NCBI RefSeq assembly: GCF_902362185.1
Contig: NC_044500.1
Span: 39,708,558 to 39,772,557, forward strand
DNA: 64,000 bases
Reading direction: 5' to 3'
Source: Chanos chanos
Taxonomy: Eukaryota; Chordata; Actinopteri; Gonorynchiformes; Chanidae
Positions 40,801 through 53,640 of this stretch are shown here, piece by piece. Position numbers and translations under genes: made by a program. A model generated the notes under the pieces. That model saw only the letters and a program-made list of their open reading frames with translations. It did not search any database and was not told the origin of the DNA. Within the stretch, counting starts at the first letter, position 1. Each line of letters opens with the position of its first letter.

Positions 40801-41143
40801 GGTCTTAAATCCAGATTTTCCTTTTACATCATCATTGCAGCAACGGCGTTGCATTTTGTCTGAAAGAATCTCCAACTTTAGTCATAACTTGTACCTTAAA
40901 AGACTTATAATTAAAATGAACCCTCAGTTTCATTATATAATGACTTCATGGCTATCCTGTGTTGAACAGTTGGACAAATGATCTCTTTTGGTGCATCGGA
41001 AGTTCTCACTGGAGCTCGATGTCTTGACTGTGTCTAATCAGTGGAGTGTAAATTAAAGGAAGAGAGTTTTTTCTTACCTTGAGGCCAGTTCCAAGCACAA
41101 TTACATCATACTCCTGCGCTGCTCCTGAGCCTTGGGCTGCCAT
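37815..41143 (-). CDS. Rab GDP-dissociation inhibitor, divergent paralogue
   Basis: GDI proteins extract prenylated Rab-GDP from membranes and recycle it through the cytosol. Eleven exons in transcription order: 41143-41078, 40555-40448, 40350-40254, 40164-40030, 39925-39727, 39612-39481, 39383-39284, 39153-38982, 38807-38663, 38401-38347, 37958-37815. They sum to 1353 nt, or 450 residues (human GDI1 447). Family blocks: [64 protein letters not shown]. It differs from GDI1 and GDI2 in an N-terminal extension ([10 protein letters not shown] before EYDV), HIDSNPYY where the family has HMDRNPYY, and a short acidic Cys-containing tail (QCDVCDD). Parts of the C-terminal half ([14 protein letters not shown]) look nearer GDI2, but I cannot assign it to either. 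The intron after exon 41078-41143 lies within the tandem duplication, whose left edge cuts exon 39727-39925. Confidence 0.93.
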
Positions 41144-41356
41144 GACTTCAGGGTCCAACTGGGGAAAACAGCAGTGTCTGCTTCCACAGTCAAGGAGCAG
41201 ATTGCTTCCTCTCCCCGATCCAGGTGTGTGTCTGTCTCTATATGAGTCAATTTCTCCATCTATATCCCCCAACCCCCCACTAATCCTCTCAGACACTGAT
41301 GACAGAGATGACAGAATGTAAGATACTGAAGATTACTGTCAGAGCACTCTGTTAAA

Positions 41357-41435
<79 letters not shown>

Positions 41436-41864
41436 AATTAAACACATATCTTGTTTCCATAAAGATCTCTGCTTATGTAGATGTGACTGGGAAACTGGAA
41501 AATGTTCAGTTATAATAATAATTCCGTACTGCCCAGTAACTGCTGTGATTCGTATTAGTGAATAACAGATACATAGTACATGAAGTACAGTGTTAAGTAT
41601 TGTGTGACTACATTTCCCTGCATCCTCCGTGTTGAGGAATGCCCTTTCGTTTAACGAGTCACGAAAGGCGTCGAAATTCAACTGTAGTTGTGGTCCTGTA
41701 AAGTGTTCCCTGTGTTGCTGTTTTGGCTGCATTACTTTGAAGTATAGGTTACCCAGTTGCATTGGTTCGACGTTTTAAGGTGGGCCATCGGTTTGACTCG
41801 GTGCACCTAAAAGTTCTTCGAAAACTTAGCTAGCTAACACTCGGGCGTGGAACGAGACACGACT
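41144..41864. promoter_or_regulatory. Divergent GDI / tmem43 promoter interval, copy 1
   Basis: 720 bp separate the two start codons. It contains an interrupted (CT)n tract at 41358-41431 and a CG-containing segment with TCGACG and GGGCGTGG just before the tmem43 start. No TATA box was assigned. This copy sits directly upstream of the complete GDI gene and of the truncated tmem43. Confidence 0.55.
41358..41431. repeat. (CT)n mirror-type tract in the divergent promoter
   Basis: Two long (CT)n runs separated by TTTCTTTCATT. Duplicated at 45229-45302 with the same length. Confidence 0.9.
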
Positions 41865-43664
41865 ATGTCGGTACCAGTAAGTTGCTTACTAAGCCTACTT
41901 TTAATGTTCTGTGACGTTATATTAATTGCATACTGAATAAATCGTGTCATGTTTTGTTGATTTTAATAACAGGCTAAGTTATAAGTTAATATGTGTACAC
42001 TTCAGCTGAACGTATTGGAAATACTTAAGTAGGGGCAGTGACTCAAGGAAGAGCAATGACAATTTGCGTTTCACACTTAGAACTGTAGATGTGTAAAAAA
42101 AAAAAAAAAAAAAAGGAAATACCGATGAAATACTGAAATAAATGCGGAAATAAGAGTTGCTTTCGTATGTGCAAACAAACCTAAAGTTGGTAGAATATAC
42201 CTATGATTTAAGGGCATGCATACTTGTAAAATACATTCCTGTGTGTCCAGACAAATATATTAGAAACTTTGTCATCAGAATGACAATGTACGCGTACAGT
42301 CTACAGTCCAATGGGCATTCACTTTGCCTTGAGACGCTGATGAAAGATCAGTGTTGCTTCAAGAAATATTTACACGACTGTAGTCAAACGCTGCTTGAGT
42401 TGGGTATTTATTGTTCTTTCCCTTTAGTAGTGAGTTGGTGTCTGCTGGATCATATCATCACTAACCAATGTAATGTCAGTTCTCAGGCACAGAACATGCG
42501 AACCAGCATTCACGTGTGAGCAGTCATAAAAAGCCTGGCTTCCTCGAACGATTAAGCGAGACTGCAGGAGGGATGGTCGTTGGAATTGCTGTGTTTGCTT
42601 TCTCCTTTTATGTACTCTTTACGAATGAGGTAAGATATATAGCCAGTCTGTGTTTATTCTGTATGTTTTTCATTTCTACTGATGTCTTTTTTATATATGA
42701 GTACAGACTGAAATCAGTAGATGCGTACTGTATATGACGTACTGTATAACTGGCTATACTGAATGGTGAATATTAATTATTATAGGGCAGGGCAATACGC
42801 ACAGCAGCTTCCCTGGATGAAGGCCTCTCTCAGGTGGTATCCGTGCACCCATCTTCAGGTGTTGACTTCCAGAACAACGGCCGTCTGATTCATATATCCG
42901 GACCTCTGCGCACCTCCCAGGTATGGAACCAATACATTAATGCAATTGTATATTGATATATCTTAATACAATTACTCCATGAATTTTAAAACTCCCCCTA
43001 GAGGACAGCTGTTAATTTCCTGCAGATGGTGTTTCTTATAATCAGTATATATCTCGCTCTTGATGCTTTGTGTGTTTTGATTGTCAGCCTGCGAGGAAGC
43101 AGCAGCATATAATGAACTGCCTTTTTCTGCCTTGTCCTCTAATTTCCAGCCTATTTATGACCCGAACTACAACATAGCAGTGCAGGCAGTCAAGCTGAGG
43201 AGAGAGGTGGAGATGTACCAGTGGGTGGAACATCAAGAGAGCAGGTTGGTATCTTCTTTCTGTTCCTTCACAGTAGGATGACTGTGTTTGCTTGACATTC
43301 AAGATGTACTGTAAGTGGGCGCAGGTACAGCAGGTTTGGGGGTCTGAACAAATCATGTACACTGTGTTAACTGTCAGCAGTTTGTTACAGTGCTTTTCAT
43401 TTGAATGTGTGTTTCAGTGTAAAGTGTCTACCTCATGTACAGCCCCAAACTTGCAAAGAGTAATCTGTTGTTCAAGGTGATTGCTTCCAGTAGCCATTCA
43501 ATAATGGAGCCTCTACAGCCAGACCAAATGTGAACAGCAAACAACTAAACCTGGCAAAGTAGAATCACCTAGCATATCCACACATAATGTGCCTTTTGTA
43601 CTCATTGTGAACAGGGACTATGAAGAGAACGGAGAAACTAAGACTGAGACCACATATACATACA
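41865..43664 (+). pseudogene. tmem43 duplicate, 3'-truncated (exons 1-5 only)
   Basis: Exact copy of the first five tmem43 coding exons (41865-41876, 42480-42629, 42786-42920, 43150-43244, 43615-43664), with intact frame and splice sites. The copied block stops 46 bp into the next intron. The last seven exons are absent, so this copy alone lacks the C-terminal membrane segments. Exon 5 ends in phase 1, the same phase as exon 6 of the complete gene downstream. A transcript starting here could in principle splice on to exon 6 and still encode the full protein. Confidence 0.85.
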
Positions 43665-43713
43665 GTGAGTAATCTTTTACTGAATTATGGAGTAGTGAGG
43701 TGTCTTACAATAT

Positions 43714-45014
43714 GGTCCGAGGGTCGTTCTCCTCAAAGTTCAGAATGAACAGCAATAGCTTCCGGAATCTTCGTTTATCAAACATTCCCATTAAATCTAA
43801 AGCCAATACACCATACATGTCATATGACTCTTTTCTCCTAATCTGTGTTGTTTGTATATTTATAATGAGTGACTAAGTTTGACTGGCATTAATGTGTTAC
43901 CTGATGCCACGGCATCGGCATCAGTGCATGGGACTTTGTGAATCTTGCCAGCCCTGTATACATAGCTTCCCTCAACCACTTTAAAGTCCATGTATCTGGT
44001 CACCTCTGTGTACAGCAGCATTCTAACCAAATCTCCTGCAGAAAAAGTGAACACAGTTGGTACAGTTGGACTATCAAACGCAGACACAGTTTCACTAATA
44101 TGGAAAGACACAGTTTGTACTCACCGTCAGCCAAAAGAAATTTAGGGATGAGATCCACATTCCAGTCTTTCCCCCTTCCCATTGACTTGGGGGGGCCGGA
44201 GACATGGAACCTCTTATACAGCTATCAGAGGGAAATTACAGGTTAACACACAATAATAAACTAACTTTGAAATTTCATACACAGAGAACGTATTTGTGCA
44301 ATCAAAAAAGGGACAGACCTCCTCCAAGGGAGAGATGGAGGCGCTCTCTCCGCCATAATAAGGATTAGAGTCTATGTGCAGAACTCTCTTTCCACTGACC
44401 GACATTATGCCTGAAAGAATGCATTCCTGGACAAAAAAAGGGGCGCAATTTTATGGAAACACATTTTAAACAATGTCCATCTGTTGTTTGTTATGGGAAT
44501 GTTTTAAGTATCTATCAGCAGATTGTGGCTAATCTCTGGGAATGCCTGCTGAAGGTGTACAAACCTTACACAACAGTTTTTGAAATGATGATTTTGGAAG
44601 TAATCATGAGGCAAATTTAAAAAAGTCAATAAAAATTCCAGTGCTACTTATAAGACATCTAGCAGGAAATAGGTCTTAAATCCAGATTTTCCTTTTACAT
44701 CATCATTGCAGCAACGGCGTTGCATTTTGTCTGAAAGAATCTCCAACTTTAGTCATAACTTGTACCTTAAAAGACTTATAATTAAAATGAACCCTCAGTT
44801 TCATTATATAATGACTTCATGGCTATCCTGTGTTGAACAGTTGGACAAATGATCTCTTTTGGTGCATCGGAAGTTCTCACTGGAGCTCGATGTCTTGACT
44901 GTGTCTAATCAGTGGAGTGTAAATTAAAGGAAGAGAGTTTTTTCTTACCTTGAGGCCAGTTCCAAGCACAATTACATCATACTCCTGCGCTGCTCCTGAG
45001 CCTTGGGCTGCCAT
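43714..45014 (-). pseudogene. GDI duplicate, 3'-truncated (exons 1-4 and part of 5)
   Basis: Exact copy of GDI exons 45014-44949, 44426-44319, 44221-44125 and 44035-43901, plus the first 83 nt of exon 5 (43796-43714). It then runs into the TAT junction and antisense tmem43 sequence. It lacks the exon 5 donor and all later exons, so it cannot encode GDI alone. Exon 4 matches in phase with the complete exon 5 at 39925-39727, so long-range splicing from this promoter could restore a normal message. Confidence 0.85.
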
Positions 45015-45227
45015 GACTTCAGGGTCCAACTGGGGAAAACAGCAGTGTCTGCTTCCACAGTCAAGGAGCAGATTGCTTCCTCTCCCCGATCCAGGTGTGT
45101 GTCTGTCTCTATATGAGTCAATTTCTCCATCTATATCCCCCAACCCCCCACTAATCCTCTCAGACACTGATGACAGAGATGACAGAATGTAAGATACTGA
45201 AGATTACTGTCAGAGCACTCTGTTAAA

Positions 45228-45306
<79 letters not shown>

Positions 45307-45735
45307 AATTAAACACATATCTTGTTTCCATAAAGATCTCTGCTTATGTAGATGTGACTGGGAAACTGGAAAATGTTCAGTTATAATAATAATTCCGTAC
45401 TGCCCAGTAACTGCTGTGATTCGTATTAGTGAATAACAGATACATAGTACATGAAGTACAGTGTTAAGTATTGTGTGACTACATTTCCCTGCATCCTCCG
45501 TGTTGAGGAATGCCCTTTCGTTTAACGAGTCACGAAAGGCGTCGAAATTCAACTGTAGTTGTGGTCCTGTAAAGTGTTCCCTGTGTTGCTGTTTTGGCTG
45601 CATTACTTTGAAGTATAGGTTACCCAGTTGCATTGGTTCGACGTTTTAAGGTGGGCCATCGGTTTGACTCGGTGCACCTAAAAGTTCTTCGAAAACTTAG
45701 CTAGCTAACACTCGGGCGTGGAACGAGACACGACT
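45015..45735. promoter_or_regulatory. Divergent GDI / tmem43 promoter interval, copy 2
   Basis: Same sequence as 41144-41864, including the (CT)n tract. It faces the complete tmem43 on the right and the truncated GDI copy on the left. Confidence 0.55.
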
Positions 45736-47882
45736 ATGTCGGTACCAGTAAGTTGCTTACTAAGCCTACTTTTAATGTTCTGTGACGTTATATTAATTGC
45801 ATACTGAATAAATCGTGTCATGTTTTGTTGATTTTAATAACAGGCTAAGTTATAAGTTAATATGTGTACACTTCAGCTGAACGTATTGGAAATACTTAAG
45901 TAGGGGCAGTGACTCAAGGAAGAGCAATGACAATTTGCGTTTCACACTTAGAACTGTAGATGTGTAAAAAAAAAAAAAAAAAAAAGGAAATACCGATGAA
46001 ATACTGAAATAAATGCGGAAATAAGAGTTGCTTTCGTATGTGCAAACAAACCTAAAGTTGGTAGAATATACCTATGATTTAAGGGCATGCATACTTGTAA
46101 AATACATTCCTGTGTGTCCAGACAAATATATTAGAAACTTTGTCATCAGAATGACAATGTACGCGTACAGTCTACAGTCCAATGGGCATTCACTTTGCCT
46201 TGAGACGCTGATGAAAGATCAGTGTTGCTTCAAGAAATATTTACACGACTGTAGTCAAACGCTGCTTGAGTTGGGTATTTATTGTTCTTTCCCTTTAGTA
46301 GTGAGTTGGTGTCTGCTGGATCATATCATCACTAACCAATGTAATGTCAGTTCTCAGGCACAGAACATGCGAACCAGCATTCACGTGTGAGCAGTCATAA
46401 AAAGCCTGGCTTCCTCGAACGATTAAGCGAGACTGCAGGAGGGATGGTCGTTGGAATTGCTGTGTTTGCTTTCTCCTTTTATGTACTCTTTACGAATGAG
46501 GTAAGATATATAGCCAGTCTGTGTTTATTCTGTATGTTTTTCATTTCTACTGATGTCTTTTTTATATATGAGTACAGACTGAAATCAGTAGATGCGTACT
46601 GTATATGACGTACTGTATAACTGGCTATACTGAATGGTGAATATTAATTATTATAGGGCAGGGCAATACGCACAGCAGCTTCCCTGGATGAAGGCCTCTC
46701 TCAGGTGGTATCCGTGCACCCATCTTCAGGTGTTGACTTCCAGAACAACGGCCGTCTGATTCATATATCCGGACCTCTGCGCACCTCCCAGGTATGGAAC
46801 CAATACATTAATGCAATTGTATATTGATATATCTTAATACAATTACTCCATGAATTTTAAAACTCCCCCTAGAGGACAGCTGTTAATTTCCTGCAGATGG
46901 TGTTTCTTATAATCAGTATATATCTCGCTCTTGATGCTTTGTGTGTTTTGATTGTCAGCCTGCGAGGAAGCAGCAGCATATAATGAACTGCCTTTTTCTG
47001 CCTTGTCCTCTAATTTCCAGCCTATTTATGACCCGAACTACAACATAGCAGTGCAGGCAGTCAAGCTGAGGAGAGAGGTGGAGATGTACCAGTGGGTGGA
47101 ACATCAAGAGAGCAGGTTGGTATCTTCTTTCTGTTCCTTCACAGTAGGATGACTGTGTTTGCTTGACATTCAAGATGTACTGTAAGTGGGCGCAGGTACA
47201 GCAGGTTTGGGGGTCTGAACAAATCATGTACACTGTGTTAACTGTCAGCAGTTTGTTACAGTGCTTTTCATTTGAATGTGTGTTTCAGTGTAAAGTGTCT
47301 ACCTCATGTACAGCCCCAAACTTGCAAAGAGTAATCTGTTGTTCAAGGTGATTGCTTCCAGTAGCCATTCAATAATGGAGCCTCTACAGCCAGACCAAAT
47401 GTGAACAGCAAACAACTAAACCTGGCAAAGTAGAATCACCTAGCATATCCACACATAATGTGCCTTTTGTACTCATTGTGAACAGGGACTATGAAGAGAA
47501 CGGAGAAACTAAGACTGAGACCACATATACATACAGTGAGTAATCTTTTACTGAATTATGGAGTAGTGAGGTGTCTTACAAGGTTGTAATATTTGTCTGA
47601 ATATTCAGCTAAGTTTTAACTGTATGAACAGAGTCCTGTTTAGTGGTACTGCAAAATCCTATTACATTGTTGCTGCAACTTTGCTGTCTGTGCACAGTGA
47701 ATGATGTCTGCAGGTAGAATGTAAGCGTAATGGTGTTCATGTGTGAAAACCTTCTATTCATGTTTTTAGACACGGAATGGCGGGCAGAGATCATCAACAG
47801 CAAGAATTTTGATAAAGAAATCGGTCATGTGAATCCAAGGTATTGCCCTGACCCAGTCTCGCACAGTTCACTTTGCATGCCT

Positions 47883-47946
<64 letters not shown>

Positions 47947-47951
47947 ACATG

Positions 47952-47994
<43 letters not shown>

Positions 47995-49664
47995 GTTCAT
48001 CTCTTTTTCTGAACATCTTGATAATACAGTGCTCTGTCCCTTAGTGCCATGGCAGTTACGAGTGTAACAGAAGTGGCTTCGCAGATTCAGGTTGGAAGAT
48101 TCTTTCTCTCCAAAGGTAACAAACAACTCTTATTCTGTTTTTCTTTGCTCAAGCTCAGTTTTCCCTGTGTGTGCAGTATAATTCCACATAAAGTTCCCAT
48201 CTATTGGAGATCAAGACATTATATTGGTTTTGTTTTAATAACGGTCTGTTGGATATAGAGAGAGACGTGGTGGGATTGATTACTGAAAACAGAGGTGGGA
48301 GTAAATGATGAGTTCTAACGTCTTCCTTAGGTTTGGTGGAGCAGATTGATAATTTTCAGACTCTGAGTCTAAAGGGATTCCATGGGGCAGATGATTTTAT
48401 GACTGTGCATGACGATTACTTCTACCATACCCTTGACCCTCGTCGACCAGAGGTAATGTATTTGGACGCCCATACACGCACGCTCCCACTCAAAGAAGAG
48501 ATACATGTACAGACGCACACATCTTTAGTCATAATTTTTATCAGTCCTGTCTCCATGGTGGTTATAAACATGGCTATTGTGCTGTGTGCAGGTGGGGGAC
48601 GTGCGTGTGAGATTCTCCTATGCAGGTCTCAGTGGGGAGGACTCATACCTAGGGCCTGCCCAGAAGGTGGGTGATGCAGATCTGCAGCTCATCTGCACTC
48701 AATCCGGAATAGTATATTTTATACTCTCTGTATGTAAAGGTTGTGATGGTTGATATAATGTGACTGACAGTGGTATGTCGATAGGTCAGTATCGTAGCCA
48801 TGCAAAGAGATGATCAGCTGATGCCCTTTAAGACCAAAGCAGGTGATGAACTGGAGATTCTGTTCCTGGAGGAACTTTCTGCTGAGGTGTGTGTTTTGTT
48901 TCGCTGGTGCCCAAAGAGGCATATAAGGTGTACAGTTTGACTGTTTTAAAAATGTGTGTGTGTGTGTGCATATTCATATACATATACTTAAAGTTTCTTG
49001 TAGCTGCTGTTTTTATGTATGTTGAAAGTTTGTGTTGCTGTGTACAGGAAGTGTTTCAACGAAAGCACCAGCAGAACACAATGCTAACCTGGGCTCTAAG
49101 GGTCGGAGGCTGGGCTCTCATGTTCCTGGGTGTCAGTCTGTCCACTCGCATTGTCCACACTCTCGGTAATACTCACACACACACGTGTTGTTCTTGCATT
49201 TGTCACACGGCATCTGTACTGAATATTAATTGGTTAAAACATCCTGATTAGTTTAATTATCTGTAAGTGATGGTGCTGATTATCAACAGCATATTGATAA
49301 TTAATATGCTTATCCTTATCAACACAGAGGAAAGAATTTGAGTGTTAAGATTGGATGTCCTTGCAGAACAACAGCATGTGCGGATACACTGATATGTTCA
49401 CGTGGCAGTTCTTTATTTTGTGTACGTGTCTTAACGTCTCTTTCGCTGTGTTTGTCTGCAGTTGACTGGGTGCCACTCCTCAGAGAACTTGTCCTATTGG
49501 GTTTGAAGCTCTTTGCCCTCTGTGTGTCCTGCTCCCTATCACTCCTCACCATAGCTGCAGGTTGGCTGTACTACCGTCCACTCATAGCCGCACTAGTGGT
49601 CTCACTGGCAGCGCTTCCAATCCTTTTGGGTCGCTCACAGATCCCAGACAAAAAACGCCAGTGA
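45736..49664 (+). CDS. tmem43: Transmembrane protein 43 (LUMA)
   Basis: Inner-nuclear-membrane/ER protein that associates with emerin and lamins; the human gene is linked to arrhythmogenic cardiomyopathy type 5. Exons: 45736-45747, 46351-46500, 46657-46791, 47021-47115, 47486-47535, 47770-47839, 48045-48115, 48331-48452, 48592-48666, 48785-48886, 49048-49165, 49462-49664. They sum to 1203 nt, or 400 residues, equal to human. Exon 1 encodes only MSVP. Exon 2 opens at an unusual acceptor (TGTCAG, weak pyrimidine tract), chosen because it alone keeps frame into [11 protein letters not shown]. The first membrane segment follows ([17 protein letters not shown]). The lumenal part holds [19 protein letters not shown] and [10 protein letters not shown]. 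Membrane segments then cluster at the C-terminus ([14 protein letters not shown]), ending PDKKRQ. It is convergent with rhoa. Its first five exons lie in the duplicated block. Confidence 0.95.
47881..47994. repeat. (CT)n followed by (ATCT)n tract
   Basis: About 50 bp of CT passing into about 55 bp of ATCT tetranucleotides. It begins about 40 bp after tmem43 exon 6 and ends about 50 bp before exon 7, filling most of a 205-bp intron. Confidence 0.92.
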
Positions 49665-50397
49665 TGTTAAACCTCACACACTCCCTGAACTCATTGATGA
49701 CTCATTTGTATCACGGAGAAATGCTTTGCGCCATTGTCATCAGCTCCCTCAGTCAGAACCCACTCAGTCAACGGGAAGTGGTACGACAAAAAGCCAGACA
49801 TAAATAGGAGGAACACAAAACATTGTAATGTTATTATAATTGTCCTAATGAATGTATAACTGATGTATTCACTGGAGTTGTTTGTGCAATAAGGTCACAC
49901 ACATGCTTATTTGTTAGTGTGTTTATGAACATCAAACCAGTACGGTCATTAAGATGTCAGACTGCACTGTACTCCTTCCGCTCTGAGATTCAGGAGAGGT
50001 CTGCTATACATGTTTACATATTATACATGTATACATATTATGTTGCCAAATAGCCTCTGAAGGGGCCCGAGAATCAAAGAAATCGTTGAGTACTTAAACT
50101 CATCGAGACACTTATGTACCCTCAGAACTGATGAAGTTTTAAATATCTAGTGCCTTACCTCTGACAGAACAGCTAAGGAGAGTCATAGCACTATGTCATA
50201 GGAAGTCCCCCAAAATCACTCTGACTCATAGATAGGAAGATATGATATCACAGTTGTGATCTCACCATGGTTTAAGTTGTATTTGCTGGGCCTGAACAGT
50301 CTTCAAAGGCACCTGGCGACTCAGTGGGAGTGTGTGATACCAAAGAGTGTGTTTGTTTATATGTGTATTTTTGTTCGCTTTGGTACGTGAGGTTATC

Positions 50398-50403
50398 AAT
50401 AAA
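50398..50403 (+). terminator. tmem43: Candidate tmem43 polyadenylation signal AATAAA
   Basis: Canonical hexamer about 735 bp after the stop, followed by a GT/T-rich stretch. Another AATAAA lies near 50562. Confidence 0.5.
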
Positions 50404-51338
50404 ATGTTTGAAACTTTTTTTCTGCTTGCTGAACAAAGCCTCTTAGCTAATTCTGGTGTGTTGTCTTTTATGAAAAAAAAAAAGAAAAAGAAAGCATGGT
50501 CTCAAAAAAGTGCCACAGTTTCAGCTGCATCACCCATGCACTCATCACGACTCAAACACAGAAATAAAACACGGACCAGAAAATTCTTATAAAGTTTTTA
50601 ATACACAAAGATACCAAATTTTGTTTCTATTTGTTTTGAAAGAGAGAGAAAAAAAGGACAAAAATAAAAACTGAGTTTCAAGTCTTATCCATGTGTATGC
50701 ATTACATGAAATAAAATATGCCCTTTCTGTATAGCATATTGGTCCTGAACAATTTGAAGCATCAATTGCATATTTCTTATACAAACTAATTGTACGACCA
50801 GTTGGTCACAGTGTATACAATAAACTCTTTGTATGAGGAGCTCTAGCAAAATGGTCAATGTGCTTGTTAGGCAGACCAGACTTGAGAGTCAAACTTGCTG
50901 CCCCCCCAGAGTGATTGGCTCGGTATGAGTTTAAGGGAAGTTCCACCTGTTCTTAAATATCTTACAAATGTGCTCAGTCAAACAACTTCAAAGGAGGAGG
51001 GTAGTCACACTCCGCCTATGCAGTTACCTGATTTTTAAAAAGTTACTGGCTGCATCTTTGGTGGGAAACAATGAAGCTGAGCTTGAAAGAAAAAAAAAAA
51101 AAAAAAAACGTACATGGAAACAACACATACATTAAATGTGAGTGCACTGTTATAAATGTGATACATGTAACCAAATAAAATTCAACATATCAGCTTTAGA
51201 TACAAGTCATGTTTATGTACTTTCCAGTACTCAAATACATTGCTGATGCAATGCATATGAGCACACATTCACTAATAATAGTTTGACTCAGTTAACTGAC
51301 AGCTATTGATTTAATTATTTTCACAGATGGACGCAGTT

Positions 51339-51344
51339 TTTATT
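51339..51344 (-). terminator. rhoa: Candidate rhoa polyadenylation signal (TTTATT on +)
   Basis: AATAAA on the minus strand about 350 bp beyond the rhoa stop. rhoa 3'UTRs can be longer, so a more distal site is possible. Confidence 0.35.
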
Positions 51345-51695
51345 CAGCTGAAGCTACGCACACGCAAGCTGTACAATGCGATGAGCCTTGACTTTCTTAA
51401 TACCTGCGGGACAAGAGCATGTGGATGAAACGAGGAAAAACTGGGTGGAACCACCCTTAATATGGCATGTTCAATCATTCATTTCAGTACAGTTTAACAG
51501 CATTCTCCTGATCTACCTCTTTAAATACTGTTGAAAACTTATGTAACTTGTTGCACGTTGTTTCATTTAAAAGACATAAAATAAAAAGCAGTACATCTTT
51601 AAGAATAACGGGTCAGCACAGTCATTGCAGGCAGGCAGAGGGGAAACTCCTGTCAAAACCCCTCCCTGCTGTAAAATGCAAAGTCCTCTCGGGGT

Positions 51696-53640
<1,945 letters not shown>

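Larger units (their letters stand above)
39843..43710. repeat. Tandem segmental duplication, copy 1
   Basis: This 3868-bp block recurs at 43714-47581 in direct orientation. Every shared landmark has a constant offset of 3871, with no length difference in the 20-A run, the (CT)n tract or any open frame, so the two copies look identical. It spans GDI exons 1-4 and part of exon 5, the divergent promoter and tmem43 exons 1-5. Confidence 0.95.
43714..47581. repeat. Tandem segmental duplication, copy 2
   Basis: Second copy of 39843-43710. The join between copies carries an extra TAT at 43711-43713. Unique tmem43 sequence resumes at 47582. This copy supplies the promoter and first five exons of the complete tmem43 gene. 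Confidence 0.95.
49665..51695. other. Convergent tmem43 / rhoa 3' flanks
   Basis: No coding exon was seen. It should contain the tmem43 3'UTR (AATAAA at 50398-50403 on +) and the rhoa 3'UTR (AATAAA at 51339-51344 on -). An A-run lies at about 51090-51108. Confidence 0.65.

Noticed and set aside
41352-41762. 136-codon minus-strand frame rich in Arg-Glu (also at 45223-45633)
   Set aside because: The Arg-Glu repeat is only a translation of the (CT)n tract, and the rest shows no conservation. It lies in the divergent promoter.
40254-44125. Two separate functional GDI genes and two tmem43 genes
   Set aside because: Only the outer copies have all exons. The inner copies stop at the duplication junction.
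47730-48044. + strand frame with Ser-Leu and Ile-Tyr-Leu-Ser repeats
   Set aside because: Microsatellite translation inside a tmem43 intron, overlapping real exon 6 in another frame.
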